From positions 1 to 35,790 of the forward strand of contig CAZLNO010000026.1 of NCBI GenBank assembly GCA_964561005.1: 35,790 bases of DNA. The letters run 5' to 3'. Shown piece after piece: positions 7,907-15,367 of the stretch. Made by a program: the position numbers and the translations under genes. The notes under the pieces were generated by a model, which was not told the origin of the DNA, made no database searches, and worked only from the letters and a program-made list of their open reading frames with translations. How positions within the stretch are numbered: position 1 is the first letter of the stretch; every line of letters starts with the position of its first letter. Source of the DNA: CAZLNO01 sp964561005 (GTDB lineage: Bacteria > Pseudomonadota > Alphaproteobacteria > Kiloniellales > Rhodovibrionaceae).

Positions 7907-8734
7907 ATGGCGCAGCCGTCCTTCGCCTCGCCCAGCCGCGCGCTGGCGCGCATCCTGCTCTACCTGGGCCTGACCCTGGCCGCCCTGCCGCTGCAGGCGG
8001 CGAGCGTCGTGCTGCGCCTGCCGCTGGCCAGGCGCCTGCCCCAGTGGTACCACCGCCAGTGCGCCCATATCCTGGGCCTCAAGCTGGTCCGCCACGGCCA
8101 GCCGTCGCAGACGCATCCCACGCTTTATGTCTGCAACCACGTCTCCTACCTGGACATCACGGTGCTGGGCGCGCTGCTGCCGGCCTCCTTCGTCGCCAAG
8201 GCGGAGGTGGCGAACTGGCCATTCTTCGGCCTGCTGGCCAAGCTGCAGCGCACCGTCTTCATCGACCGCGCCGCCCGCCGCGCGGCCGAGCAGCGCGACG
8301 AGATGGCCCGGCGCCTGGAGGCCGGCGACGACCTGATCCTCTTCCCCGAGGGCACCAGCAGCGACGGCAACCGCGTGCTGCCGTTCAAGAGCGCGCTGTT
8401 CTCCGTCGCCGAGCGCCGGCCGCACGGCCGGCCGCTGACGGTGCAGCCGGTCTCGCTGGCCTACACCCGCCTGGACGACCTGCCGATGGGGCGCTATCTG
8501 CGGCCCTGCTTCGCCTGGTACGGCGACATGGACCTGGCGCCGCACATCTGGACGGCGGTCGGCCTGGGCAAGGTGACGGTGGAGGTGATCTTCCACCCGC
8601 CGGTCACGATCGACGCGTTCGGGTCGCGCAAGGCGCTGAGCGACCACTGCCAGCGCGCCGTGGCCCGCGGCGTCTCCCAGGCCCTGGCGGGCCACGAGGA
8701 CCTGGTCGGCCTCCCCGAGAAGGCGGCGGCGTGA
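7907..8734 (+). CDS. olsA: 1-acyl-glycerophosphate/lyso-ornithine lipid O-acyltransferase (PlsC/OlsA)
   Basis: 275 residues with one N-terminal hydrophobic segment (about 13-37) and the PlsC motifs: NHVSYLD (H-x4-D, about 75-81), VFIDR, and FPEGTSSDG (about 146-154), followed by the VQPVSLAYT motif IV region. It acylates either lysophosphatidic acid or lyso-ornithine lipid at the inner membrane. Seven bases behind olsB, it most simply completes ornithine lipid synthesis; a PlsC-type gene beside miaB is also a conserved alphaproteobacterial arrangement, so a role in phospholipid synthesis is possible too. Confidence 0.85.
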   Translation: MAQPSFASPSRALARILLYLGLTLAALPLQAASVVLRLPLARRLPQWYHRQCAHILGLKLVRHGQPSQTHPTLYVCNHVSYLDITVLGALLPASFVAKAEVANWPFFGLLAKLQRTVFIDRAARRAAEQRDEMARRLEAGDDLILFPEGTSSDGNRVLPFKSALFSVAERRPHGRPLTVQPVSLAYTRLDDLPMGRYLRPCFAWYGDMDLAPHIWTAVGLGKVTVEVIFHPPVTIDAFGSRKALSDHCQRAVARGVSQALAGHEDLVGLPEKAAA

Positions 8735-8808
8735 CGATTGGCGGGCGCGCGGCGGTGGTGCTACAGTCGCGTGGTGTGCGGAACGAACCGGAAAATCCTG
8801 GACCCACC

Positions 8809-10215
8809 TTGAAGAAAAAGCTCTACATCAAGACCTACGGCTGCCAGATGAACGTCTACGATTCCGCCCGCATGGCGGACGTGCTGGCGCCGCTCGGCTA
8901 CGCGCCCGCGGACAGCCCCGAGGGCGCCGACATGATCGTCCTGAACACCTGCCACATTCGCGAGAAGGCGGCGGAGAAGGTTTATTCCGAGCTGGGCCGC
9001 CTGCGCGCCGTGCAGGCGGACAAGGCCGCGCGGGGCGGGCGCACGCTGATCGCGGTGGCCGGCTGCGTCGCCCAGGCCGAGGGCGAGGAGATCCCGGCGC
9101 GCGCGCCGCAGGTCGACCTCGTGGTCGGCCCGCAGGCCTATCACCGCCTGCCGGAACTGGTGGCCCGCGCCGAGCGCGCCGGGCCGGGGCGGGGGGTGCT
9201 GGACACCGACTTCCCCGAGGAGGACAAGTTCGACCACCTGCCCGAGGCCGCGGCGCCCCAGGGGCCGGCCGCCTTCCTGTCGGTCCAGGAGGGCTGCGAC
9301 AAGTTCTGCACCTTCTGCGTCGTCCCCTACACGCGCGGCGCCGAGTACTCGCGCCCGGCCGCCGACGTCCTGGCGGAGGCGCGGCGGCTGGTGGCGCAGG
9401 GCAGCGTCGAGATCACTCTTTTGGGCCAGAACGTCAACGCCTACCACGGCGAGGCGCCGGCTGGCCGGGGCGACTGGGGGCTCGGCCGGCTGATCCGCGA
9501 ACTGGCGGAGATCGAGGGGCTTGAACGCATCCGCTACACCACCTCGCATCCGCGCGACGTGGACGACGAGCTGATCGCCGCGCACCGCGACGTCGGCAAG
9601 CTGATGCCCTATCTGCACCTGCCGGTGCAGTCCGGCTCGGATCGCGTGCTGGAGGCGATGAACCGGCGCCACACCGCCGACGACTACCGCCGCATCGTCG
9701 ACCGTCTGCGCGGCGCGAACCCCGATCTGGCCATGGCCTCGGACTTCATCGTGGGCTTTCCGGGCGAGAGCGACCAGGACTTCGCCGACACCCTGAAGCT
9801 GGTCGACGACATCGGCTTCGCCCACGCCTACTCCTTCGCCTACAGCCCGCGCCCCGGCACGCCGGCCTCGCTGCTCGACCGCCAGGTGCCGGAGCCCGTG
9901 AAGAAGGAGCGCCTGCTGGGCCTGCAGCAGCTCCTGGCCGAGCAGCAGCGGGCCTTCAACCACCGCAGCGTGGGCCGCCGCCTGCCGGTCTTGCTGGAGC
10001 GCCGGGGCAAGCGGGACGGCCAGCTCGTCGGCCGCAGCCCCTACATGCAGGCCGTCCACGTCGCGGCGCCGCCCGAGCTGTTCGGGCGGATCGTGGACGT
10101 CGACATCGTCGAGGCGCACGCCAACAGCTTGCGCGGCCGCCTCGCAACAGCCATTTGGAAGGCAGGGACGAATCGAACCGATCCACCAGTTTCGGAGGAG
10201 AGAGCCGCCTGTTGA
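8809..10215 (+). CDS. miaB: tRNA-2-methylthio-N6-dimethylallyladenosine synthase MiaB
   Basis: 468 residues, full-length. N-terminal methylthiotransferase domain with the three cluster cysteines C12, C48 and C86 (YGCQMN, NTCHIR, AGCVAQ), radical-SAM centre CDKFCTFC (C163, C167, C170), and a C-terminal TRAM domain (QLVGRSPYMQAVHV). MiaB adds the methylthio group to i6A37 of tRNAs reading UNN codons, using two 4Fe-4S clusters and SAM. The family-typical KKKLYIKTYGCQMN directly follows TTG 8809, taken as start; an in-frame GTG at 8776 is the alternative, and neither has a strong Shine-Dalgarno. The stop overlaps the phoH start (TTGA). Confidence 0.94.
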   Translation: MKKKLYIKTYGCQMNVYDSARMADVLAPLGYAPADSPEGADMIVLNTCHIREKAAEKVYSELGRLRAVQADKAARGGRTLIAVAGCVAQAEGEEIPARAPQVDLVVGPQAYHRLPELVARAERAGPGRGVLDTDFPEEDKFDHLPEAAAPQGPAAFLSVQEGCDKFCTFCVVPYTRGAEYSRPAADVLAEARRLVAQGSVEITLLGQNVNAYHGEAPAGRGDWGLGRLIRELAEIEGLERIRYTTSHPRDVDDELIAAHRDVGKLMPYLHLPVQSGSDRVLEAMNRRHTADDYRRIVDRLRGANPDLAMASDFIVGFPGESDQDFADTLKLVDDIGFAHAYSFAYSPRPGTPASLLDRQVPEPVKKERLLGLQQLLAEQQRAFNHRSVGRRLPVLLERRGKRDGQLVGRSPYMQAVHVAAPPELFGRIVDVDIVEAHANSLRGRLATAIWKAGTNRTDPPVSEERAAC

Positions 10216-11240
10216 ACCAGGTGTCGAGTCAAGAGGCACAGGCCCCGACGCAGCTTCAGTTCGACGACAACAGTCTGCTGCCGCTGCTGTTCGGCGAACA
10301 CGACGAGCACCTTGCCCGGATCGAGCAACAGCTCGGCGTGTCCATTGCGACGCGCGGCAATCGCGTCGCCATCGTCGGCGCCGCCGGTGCCGCCGATTCC
10401 GCGCGGGAAGCGCTGAATGCGCTCTATACCCGGCTGAAGAAGGACCTGCCGGTGGACAAGGCGGAGGTGGACGCCGCCATCCGGATGGCCAGCGCGTCGG
10501 ACGGCGGGGCGGGCGACGAACCGGGCGCCGGGGCCGAGGCCCTGCACGCCGAGCGCCTGGCGATCCGCACGCGCCGCCGCCACATCTCGCCGCGCTCGCC
10601 GCGCCAGGCGGCCTACATCGAGGCGTTGCGCGATCACACCCTGGTGTTCGGCCTGGGCCCGGCGGGAACCGGCAAAACCTATCTGGCCGTGGCCGTCGCG
10701 GTGGAGATGCTGATGCAGGGGCGGGTGGACCGCATCATCCTCTCGCGCCCGGCGGTGGAGGCCGGGGAGCGCCTGGGCTTCCTGCCCGGCGACCTGCGCG
10801 AGAAGGTGGACCCCTACCTGCGCCCCCTGCAGGACGCCCTTTACGAGATGCTGCCGGGCGAGCAGGTGGTGAAGAAGCTGTCCTCCGGGGAGATCGAGGT
10901 GGCGCCGCTGGCCTTCATGCGCGGGCGGACGCTGGCGAACTCCTTCGTCATCCTGGACGAGGCGCAGAACACCACGCCGGTGCAGATGAAGATGTTCCTC
11001 ACCCGCCTGGGCGAGCACGGGCGCATGGCGGTCACCGGCGACCTCTCCCAGGTCGACCTGCCGACGGGCGAGCTCTCCGGCCTGCGCGACGCCTGCGATC
11101 TGCTGGCGGGGCTGGAGGACGTGGCCTTCGTCCGCTTCACCGACGCGGACGTGGTGCGCCACCCGATGGTGACCCGCATCGTGCGGGCCTACGAGGCGCG
11201 CGCCGCCAGGCGCCGGAACGATTCAGAGCAGGACGGATGA
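10212..11240 (+). CDS. phoH: PhoH-family ATPase
   Basis: 342 residues. N-terminal KH-like region, then an ATPase domain with Walker A GPAGTGKT (149-156) and Walker B-like FVILDEAQNTT. PhoH-type proteins are RNA-linked ATPases whose gene nearly always sits beside ybeY, pointing to rRNA or RNA metabolism. TTG 10212 is chosen: GGAGGAGAG (10194-10202) precedes it by nine bases, and it overlaps the miaB stop as TTGA. The alternative GTG 10221 is less well placed. Confidence 0.92.
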   Translation: MNQVSSQEAQAPTQLQFDDNSLLPLLFGEHDEHLARIEQQLGVSIATRGNRVAIVGAAGAADSAREALNALYTRLKKDLPVDKAEVDAAIRMASASDGGAGDEPGAGAEALHAERLAIRTRRRHISPRSPRQAAYIEALRDHTLVFGLGPAGTGKTYLAVAVAVEMLMQGRVDRIILSRPAVEAGERLGFLPGDLREKVDPYLRPLQDALYEMLPGEQVVKKLSSGEIEVAPLAFMRGRTLANSFVILDEAQNTTPVQMKMFLTRLGEHGRMAVTGDLSQVDLPTGELSGLRDACDLLAGLEDVAFVRFTDADVVRHPMVTRIVRAYEARAARRRNDSEQDG

Positions 11241-11268
11241 GGCCGGGGACGGATTCTCGACGAAGACC

Positions 11269-11799
11269 ATGAGCGACGAACCTCCAAGTACGCGCGTCCA
11301 ATGCGACGTGACCCCGATGGCCGGCGACTGGGCGGCAGAGCTGCCGGACGCCGACTCCATCGCCGAGCGCGCGGCCAGGGCCGCGCTGGCCGCGGTTCCC
11401 GACATCGCGGGCCCGATCGAGCTGAGTCTGGTGCTGGCCGATGATGCCGCCGTTCAGGGGCTGAATCGCGACTATCGCGGCAAGGACCGGCCGACCAACG
11501 TGCTGTCCTTTCCGGCATGGGCGGAGCACGACCTGCCGATCCCCGGCGAACCCGCCGCCCTGGGCGACGTGGTGCTGGCGCTGGAGACCGTGCTGGCCGA
11601 GGCCGCGGCGCAGGGCAAGGCGCCGGCGGACCATCTGGCGCACCTGACGGTGCACGGCGTGCTGCACCTGCTGGGCTACGACCACGAGACCGACGCCGGG
11701 GCGGCGGCGATGGAGGCCCTGGAGGTGCGCGTCCTGGCGGGCCTCGGCGTGCCGAACCCCTACGCCGCCGAGGCCGCGGCGGCGGGAGGCGCGGCATGA
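11269..11799 (+). CDS. ybeY: Endoribonuclease YbeY, rRNA maturation factor
   Basis: 176 residues. The H-x3-H-x5-H zinc motif is complete (H129, H133, H139 in HGVLHLLGYDH), preceded by the conserved NRDYRGKDRPTNVLSF. YbeY acts in 16S rRNA 3'-end maturation and ribosome quality control. The Ala/Gly-rich C-terminal tail is probably disordered. Starts 28 bases after phoH; its stop overlaps the corC start as ATGA, suggesting coupled translation. Confidence 0.94.
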   Translation: MSDEPPSTRVQCDVTPMAGDWAAELPDADSIAERAARAALAAVPDIAGPIELSLVLADDAAVQGLNRDYRGKDRPTNVLSFPAWAEHDLPIPGEPAALGDVVLALETVLAEAAAQGKAPADHLAHLTVHGVLHLLGYDHETDAGAAAMEALEVRVLAGLGVPNPYAAEAAAAGGAA

Positions 11800-12800
11800 G
11801 CGAGACGCCGCCCACCACGCCCTGTCCGCCCCGCTCGCCCCGCGCCGGAAACGGCCAGGCCCCGCGCGAAAGCAACGGCAAGGCACAGGGCCGCAACGGC
11901 CGCCTGCGCAACGGCAACGGCGGCCTGAGCCAGGCCCTGGGGAGCTGGCTGCGCGGGCTGTGGAAGTCGGAGCGGGGCGAGTCCTCCCTGCGCGACGCGC
12001 TGGAAGAGATCATCGAGGAAAGCGAGCGCGAGGAGCACGAGGCCGGCCCGATCGGCGACCACGAGCGGGTGATGCTGACCAACATCCTGAACCTGCGGCA
12101 CCACACGGCTTATGATGTGATGTTGCCGCGGGCGGATATCCGGGCCGTGCACGTGGACGCCAGCTTCGACGACCTGATCGGCGTGATGAGCCGCGGCGGA
12201 CATTCCCGCCTGCCGGTCTATCGCGACAGCCTGGACGACATCGTGGGACTGGTGCACATCAAGGACGTGATGGCCCACGCCAACACGCCGAAGACCTTCC
12301 GCCTGTCCCGGATGACGCGCGAGGTGCTCTTCGTCGCGCCGTCGATGCCGGTGCTGGACCTGCTGCTGGAAATGCGGCTGTCGCGCGTGCACATGGCGCT
12401 GGTGGTCGACGAGTTCGGCGGCATCGACGGCCTGATCACCATCGAGGACCTGGTCGAGGAGATCGTCGGCGAGATCGAGGACGAGCACGACGTCGCGGAA
12501 AGCCCGAAGGTCGTGCAGCGGCCCGACGGCTCGCTGGTGGCCGACGCCCGCCTGCCCGTGGAGGACTTCGAGGACCGGGTCGGCCCGGTCCTGAGCGAGG
12601 AGGAACGGGAGGAGGACATCGACACCCTGGGCGGCCTGATGTTCTACCTCGCCGGACGAGTGCCCACCCGCGGCGAGCTGATCGTGCACGACAGCGGCAT
12701 CAGCTTCGAGGTGATGGAGGCCGACCCGCGCCGGGTGAAGCGCCTGCGCATCCGCAACCTGCCTCCGGCCCCGGCGGACCCCGGCGAGGATGACGGATAG
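11796..12800 (+). CDS. corC: CorC/TlyC-type CBS-domain protein (hemolysin-like)
   Basis: 334 residues with no membrane segment, so the short cytosolic CorC type. An N-terminal low-complexity region rich in Asn, Gly and Arg (about 18-47) precedes MLPRADIRAVHV, two CBS domains (about 108-225, including GHSRLPVYRDSLDDIVGLVHIKD and VVDEFGGIDGLITIEDLVEEIVGEI, each quoted in part) and a C-terminal CorC_HlyC domain (about 240-325). The family is linked to Mg/Co homeostasis and its gene normally lies between ybeY and lnt, as here. The old name hemolysin should not be taken as function. Overlaps lnt by 11 bases. Confidence 0.9.
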   Translation: MSETPPTTPCPPRSPRAGNGQAPRESNGKAQGRNGRLRNGNGGLSQALGSWLRGLWKSERGESSLRDALEEIIEESEREEHEAGPIGDHERVMLTNILNLRHHTAYDVMLPRADIRAVHVDASFDDLIGVMSRGGHSRLPVYRDSLDDIVGLVHIKDVMAHANTPKTFRLSRMTREVLFVAPSMPVLDLLLEMRLSRVHMALVVDEFGGIDGLITIEDLVEEIVGEIEDEHDVAESPKVVQRPDGSLVADARLPVEDFEDRVGPVLSEEEREEDIDTLGGLMFYLAGRVPTRGELIVHDSGISFEVMEADPRRVKRLRIRNLPPAPADPGEDDG

Positions 12801-14373
12801 CGCCGGCGTGCTGGCGCCGGCGGCGGGTCTGGCCCGGCTGGCCGCGCGCGCGTCGGGGCTGGCCGGCTGGCGCCGTATTGCCGTGGCGGCGGCGCTGGGC
12901 GCGCTCTCGGTGGCGGCGCTGCCGCCCGTGTACTTCGTGCCGGCGCTGGTGCCGGCCTTCGTCGGGCTGCTCTGGCAGCTCGAGGGCGTGGCGAGCCGGC
13001 GCGGCGCCTTCGCCCTGGGCTGGGCCTTCGGGCTCGGCCATTTCGCCGCCGGGCTGTACTGGGTGGGCATCGCCTTCCTCGTCGACGCCCCCGCCTTCGG
13101 CTGGATGATGCCCTTCGCCGTGGCCGGGCTGGCCGGGGGCTTGGCGCTCTTTCCCGCGCTGGCGACGCTGGCGGCCTGGCTGTTTCCCGGCGGGCGGGCG
13201 GCGCGGGTCCTGGTCCTCGCCGTGGCCTGGACCGCGGCGGCCTGGCTGCGCGGCCACGTGCTGACGGGCTTCCCCTGGAACCTTCTCGCCACCGCCTGGA
13301 CCTTCAGCGACACGATGATTCAAAGCGTGGCGCTGTTCGGCGCCTGGGGGCTCAGCTTCCTCACGGTGCTGGCCGCGGCGGCGCCGGCCACGCTGGCCGA
13401 TGTCGAGTCGGGGCGGCGGCGCTGGCGCCTGCCCGCCGTCGCCTTCGGGCTGCTGGCGGCGGTCTTCGCCGGCGGCGCGCTGCGCCTGGCCTGGGCGCCG
13501 GCGCCGGGCAGCGACTCCGTGCCGGAGGTCCGCCTGCGCATCGTCCAGCCGAACATCCCGCAGCGGGAGAAGTGGCGCGGCGACCTGCGGCTGGAGCATC
13601 TGAAGCGCCACCTGCAAATGAGCCGCCAGCCGGGCTTCGGCGAGGTCACCCACGTCATCTGGCCGGAGACCGCCGTGCCCTACTTCCTGTCGCGCGCCGA
13701 GGGCCTGCGCGAGGCCCTGGCCAGCGTGGCGCCCCGGGGCGGCGCCCTGATCACCGGGCTGCCGCGCCTGGAAGCGCGTGAAGGGTCGGAAACCGCCATC
13801 TACAATTCCCTGGTCGCGCTCGGGCCCGACGGGCGGACCCTGGCGATCTACGACAAGTTCCACCTGGTGCCCTTCGGCGAGTACGTGCCGCTGAGCGACT
13901 GGCTGCCGCTGCAAAAGCTCACGGCGGGCCGCCGGGATTTCACCGCCGGGCCGGCCCTCCGCACGCTGGACGTGCCCGGCCTGCCGCCGTTCTCGCCGCT
14001 GATCTGCTACGAGGCCATCTTCCCCGGCCAGGTGGTCGCGCCCGGCGGGCAGCCGGGCTGGCTGCTCAACCTCACCAACGACGGCTGGTTCGGCCGCAGC
14101 TCCGGTCCCTACCAGCACCTCGCCAGTGCCCGGCTGCGCGCGGTCGAGGAGGGCCTGCCGCTGGTCCGCGCCGCCAACACCGGCATCAGCGTCGTCGTCG
14201 ACCCCTATGGCCGCGTCCTGCACCGGCGGGATCTGGGCGAGCGGGGGGTGATCGACGCCCCCCTGCCGGCCGCGCCGCCGGCGGCGCCCCCTTATGCGCG
14301 TCTGGGCGACGGCGTCCTGCTGCTCGGACTCCTGCTCGCGACGGCTGTGGCCGTCAGGCGGCGCTCGCGCTGA
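12790..14373 (+). CDS. lnt: Apolipoprotein N-acyltransferase Lnt
   Basis: 527 residues. Several N-terminal membrane segments (between about 30 and 235), a periplasmic nitrilase-like domain (about 245-495) with the catalytic triad E293 (WPETAVPY), K356 (DKFHLVPFGEY) and C406 (ICYEAIFP), and a final membrane helix (about 503-520). Lnt N-acylates the lipid-modified Cys of lipoproteins in the inner membrane. In Sinorhizobium the same gene was found as actA (acid tolerance) next to phrR, matching the gene order here. ATG 12790 lies inside the end of corC. Confidence 0.94.
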   Translation: MTDSAGVLAPAAGLARLAARASGLAGWRRIAVAAALGALSVAALPPVYFVPALVPAFVGLLWQLEGVASRRGAFALGWAFGLGHFAAGLYWVGIAFLVDAPAFGWMMPFAVAGLAGGLALFPALATLAAWLFPGGRAARVLVLAVAWTAAAWLRGHVLTGFPWNLLATAWTFSDTMIQSVALFGAWGLSFLTVLAAAAPATLADVESGRRRWRLPAVAFGLLAAVFAGGALRLAWAPAPGSDSVPEVRLRIVQPNIPQREKWRGDLRLEHLKRHLQMSRQPGFGEVTHVIWPETAVPYFLSRAEGLREALASVAPRGGALITGLPRLEAREGSETAIYNSLVALGPDGRTLAIYDKFHLVPFGEYVPLSDWLPLQKLTAGRRDFTAGPALRTLDVPGLPPFSPLICYEAIFPGQVVAPGGQPGWLLNLTNDGWFGRSSGPYQHLASARLRAVEEGLPLVRAANTGISVVVDPYGRVLHRRDLGERGVIDAPLPAAPPAAPPYARLGDGVLLLGLLLATAVAVRRRSR

Positions 14374-14381
14374 GTGCGCAT

Positions 14382-14397
14382 ATCGGCATATGCCGAT
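14382..14397. promoter_or_regulatory. 16-base perfect palindrome after lnt
   Basis: ATCGGCATATGCCGAT is a perfect dyad nine bases after the lnt stop. No T-run follows, so it is not a canonical terminator. It contains GCATAT in both orientations, the same half-site that recurs at 14378-14383, 14500-14505 and, as GCATAC, in the phrR promoter, so it may be an additional regulator site. Confidence 0.4.
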
Positions 14398-14506
14398 GAG
14401 ACTCCCGATGGACCGCCGCGGCCACCGGCCCAGGCGTCTTCCGAATGAGAAAATGAAAAGGCTGGACAGGCCCTCGTCTGCAAGATGAGAATTGTGCCCG
14501 CATATC

Positions 14507-14535
14507 TTGACCGCATACATAGGTATGCCTACAAA
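14507..14535 (+). promoter_or_regulatory. phrR promoter with a dyad operator filling the spacer
   Basis: TTGACC (14507-14512) and TACAAA (14530-14535) are 17 bases apart, a good sigma-70 match. The spacer is almost entirely the inverted repeat GCATAC-ATAG-GTATGC (14513-14528). A bound dimer there would block RNA polymerase, the usual layout for an autorepressor of the Xre family. Predicted transcription start about 14542, which excludes the ATG at 14538 as start codon and supports ATG 14580. Confidence 0.55.
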
Positions 14536-14579
14536 CGATGCTCTCGCAACGAAGGGCACAAAGGGGGATCGAGGCAGGT

Positions 14580-15071
14580 ATGGCGGACAACGAGGGGAGT
14601 TCCGGCCGCGGCGGCCGGCCCAATCCGATCGACGTTCACGTCGGCAGCCGGGTGCGGTTGCGGCGCACGCTGCTGGGCATGAGCCAGGAAAAGCTCGGCG
14701 AGGCGATCGGCCTGACCTTTCAGCAGGTGCAGAAGTACGAGCGCGGATCGAACCGCATCGGGGCGAGCCGCCTTTACGATCTGGCGCGGGTGCTGGACGT
14801 GCCTGTCGGCTTCTTCTTCGAGGAGATGAGCCCCGAGACGCGCCAGAGCTCGCCGGCACAGATGCGCGGGCTGCGCGAGGAGGCCGAACCCTACGAGCCC
14901 GACCCCCTGGCCAAGCGCGAAACGCTGGAACTCGTGCGCGCCTACTACCGCATCCTCGACCCGCAGGTGCGCAAGCGCCTGTTCGAGCTGACCAAGGCGC
15001 TCGCCATTCCCGCCGAGGACGAGGCGGAGGAAGAGGACGCCCCGAGCGGGACCTCCTTGGAAAGGAGTTGA
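14580..15071 (+). CDS. phrR: PhrR-like Xre-family regulator
   Basis: 163 residues. A helix-turn-helix of the Cro/CI type spans about 18-76 (VRLRRTLLGMSQEKLGEAIGL, then FQQVQKYERGSNRIGASRL, quoted in part), followed by LDVPVGFFFEEM, a linker, a helical LVRAYYRILDPQVRKRLFELTKAL block and an acidic tail. Sequence and position between lnt and metK match PhrR of Sinorhizobium meliloti, described as an acid-induced regulator gene beside actA. The target is unknown; the operator-like dyads at its own promoter and before metK suggest autoregulation and possible control of metK (inference). ATG 14580 follows GAGGCAGG. Confidence 0.85.
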   Translation: MADNEGSSGRGGRPNPIDVHVGSRVRLRRTLLGMSQEKLGEAIGLTFQQVQKYERGSNRIGASRLYDLARVLDVPVGFFFEEMSPETRQSSPAQMRGLREEAEPYEPDPLAKRETLELVRAYYRILDPQVRKRLFELTKALAIPAEDEAEEEDAPSGTSLERS

Positions 15072-15186
15072 TCCGGCCCGCGGCGGCGGTTTGGCCTTGC
15101 CGGCCGATCGTCCTCGCGCCCCTGGACTCCGCCCGCTGAAACATGCGTTATGCCAGCGAGGCCATGAAACCGCGCGCTCCGTCAGT

Positions 15187-15243
15187 CTCATGCCTCGACA
15201 AGCCCAGCATGAGCACCTCATCTCGAGCCTGTCGAAAGATGAG
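15187..15243. repeat. Dispersed hairpin repeat, copy 1
   Basis: Two 27-base arms in inverted orientation, 15187-15213 and 15217-15243, each starting CTCAT and ending ATGAG; 19 of 27 positions can pair. The right arm differs by only one base from the right arm of copy 2 at 23329-23355. The core TCGACA(G)GC is typical of small palindromic repeats scattered between genes in many Alphaproteobacteria. Confidence 0.75.
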
Positions 15244-15271
15244 GCGCCACGAGTCATTTGAATGGCGCGGC

Positions 15272-15284
15272 GGTATTGCATACC
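15272..15284. promoter_or_regulatory. Dyad GGTAT-TGC-ATACC upstream of metK
   Basis: GGTAT (15272-15276) and ATACC (15280-15284) form an inverted repeat 84 bases before the metK ATG. It contains GCATAC (15278-15283), the half-site of the phrR promoter dyad. A weak -35-like TTGAAT lies at 15258-15263. The 296-base region 15072-15367 otherwise holds repeat copy 1 and no gene; I see no SAM riboswitch in it. Confidence 0.35.
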
Positions 15285-15367
15285 CGTTCAGCGGCGCGGG
15301 GAAGGCTTCAGCCCGCCGTGGCGCGGGGGGCGAATATCGGCCGTGGGGTGATGGCGGGAAGGCGGGC

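Noticed and set aside
11796..12800. Hemolysin/toxin
   Set aside because: The protein is a CBS-CorC housekeeping type; the hemolysin label is historical.
14538..14579. Upstream ATG at 14538 as the phrR start
   Set aside because: It lies at or before the predicted transcription start and adds residues not typical of the family; ATG 14580 has a better Shine-Dalgarno.
15072..15367. Possible SAM riboswitch before metK
   Set aside because: I could not find the conserved core or pseudoknot pattern of SAM-II or SAM/SAH elements; the region holds a hairpin repeat and a short dyad instead. A covariance search would settle it.
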